Assembly (NCBI GenBank): GCA_009702305.1
Contig: WLIH01000142.1
Location: 1 to 6,970, forward strand
DNA length: 6,970 nucleotides
Reading direction: 5' to 3'
Source: Actinomycetota bacterium
Lineage (GTDB): Bacteria > Actinomycetota > Actinomycetes > Propionibacteriales > Nocardioidaceae
Under the pieces are notes generated by a model that saw nothing but the letters and a program-made list of their open reading frames with translations, was not told where the DNA came from and did no database searches. The first letter of the stretch is position 1. Each line of letters starts with the position of its first letter. Shown in pieces: positions 6,801 to 6,970 of the stretch. The translations under genes were made by a program, and so were the position numbers.

Positions 6801-6970
6801 GCGGCGTCGCGGGCGCCAGGGTGACGCACGGCCAGGAGGGCGTTCGTCACGGCCGCGGAGATGATCGCCGCGCCCAGCACGTGGAAGCCGACGAGCACCA
6901 CCGGCAGGTCGGTGAAGTACTGCACGAAGCCGATCGTGCTCTGTGCGACCTCGACGAGCAGCAGCACGAC
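6797..6970 (-). CDS. ctaA: Heme A synthase (COX15/CtaA family), C-terminal 57 residues (5' end beyond window)
   Basis: CtaA converts heme O to heme A in the membrane, the step after CtaB. Only the last 57 codons are visible, ending in TGA at 6799-6797. The translation runs from VVLLLVEVAQSTIGFVQYF through TDLPVVLVGFHVLGAA to a short polar tail ending HPGARDAA. The pattern VEVAQxxIGxVQYFTxLPVVLVxxHxLGAA is typical of the C-terminal two membrane helices of actinobacterial CtaA. Residue 30 of the visible part, the His in GFHVLGA, is the best candidate for the conserved heme-ligating histidine of the last helix; that assignment is from family knowledge. It faces ctaB tail to tail with one base between the stops. 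The pathway link with ctaB strengthens the call. Confidence 0.85.
   Translation of the reverse strand, partial: VVLLLVEVAQSTIGFVQYFTDLPVVLVGFHVLGAAIISAAVTNALLAVRHPGARDAA

Noticed and set aside
6800..6840. GC-rich inverted bases (GGCG and CGCC) after ctaB as a terminator
   Set aside because: The stem is very short, there is no T run, and the sequence codes for the end of CtaA.
1..6970. CRISPR arrays, insertion sequences, tRNA or rRNA genes, toxin-antitoxin or defence genes
   Set aside because: I looked for repeated units, terminal inverted repeats, tRNA-like ends and unexplained gaps. Nearly all bases belong to six housekeeping genes, and the largest gap is 144 bases.

Overview
The window is about 70% GC by eye. 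Its genes use GTG as well as ATG starts, their third codon positions are almost always G or C, and no obvious mobile DNA is present. The gene set and order fit a high-GC Actinomycetota chromosome, most likely of the Nocardioidaceae/Propionibacteriales type; the genus is an inference. This is a conserved central-metabolism locus, not an accessory region.

Layout: four genes run leftward on the minus strand from about position 5700: transketolase (tkt, 3598-5700), transaldolase (tal, 2441-3547), glucose-6-phosphate isomerase (pgi, 792-2444) and glucose-6-phosphate dehydrogenase (zwf, 795 down to 1, cut by the window edge). tkt and tal are separated by 50 bases. tal/pgi overlap by 4 bases (GTGA) and pgi/zwf overlap by 4 bases (ATGA), so the set looks like one translationally coupled operon. 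Facing away from tkt across a 144-base gap is ctaB (heme O synthase, 5845-6795, plus strand). It converges on the 3' end of ctaA (heme A synthase, minus strand, 6797 onward, cut by the window edge), with one base between the two stop codons.

How the genes work together: tkt and tal return pentose phosphates to fructose 6-phosphate, pgi turns that into glucose 6-phosphate, and zwf oxidises it with NAD(P)+ reduction. The four genes thus form the carbon-recycling arm and entry point of a cyclic pentose phosphate pathway. ctaB and ctaA act in sequence (heme B to heme O to heme A) for aa3-type cytochrome oxidase. A tkt-tal-zwf operon divergent from ctaB, with ctaA nearby, is a known actinobacterial arrangement.

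I found no undescribed multi-gene system, RNA gene, CRISPR array, insertion sequence or phage element. The most interesting signal is inside pgi: its three catalytic-region motifs appear in a different order (Glu, Lys, His) from classical Pgi (Glu, His, Lys), as if a C-terminal segment had been transposed. This pgi also lies directly after tal, matching the order of the fused Tal-Pgi proteins known from other bacteria. The large plus-strand open frames opposite tkt, tal and pgi are GC-bias shadows.
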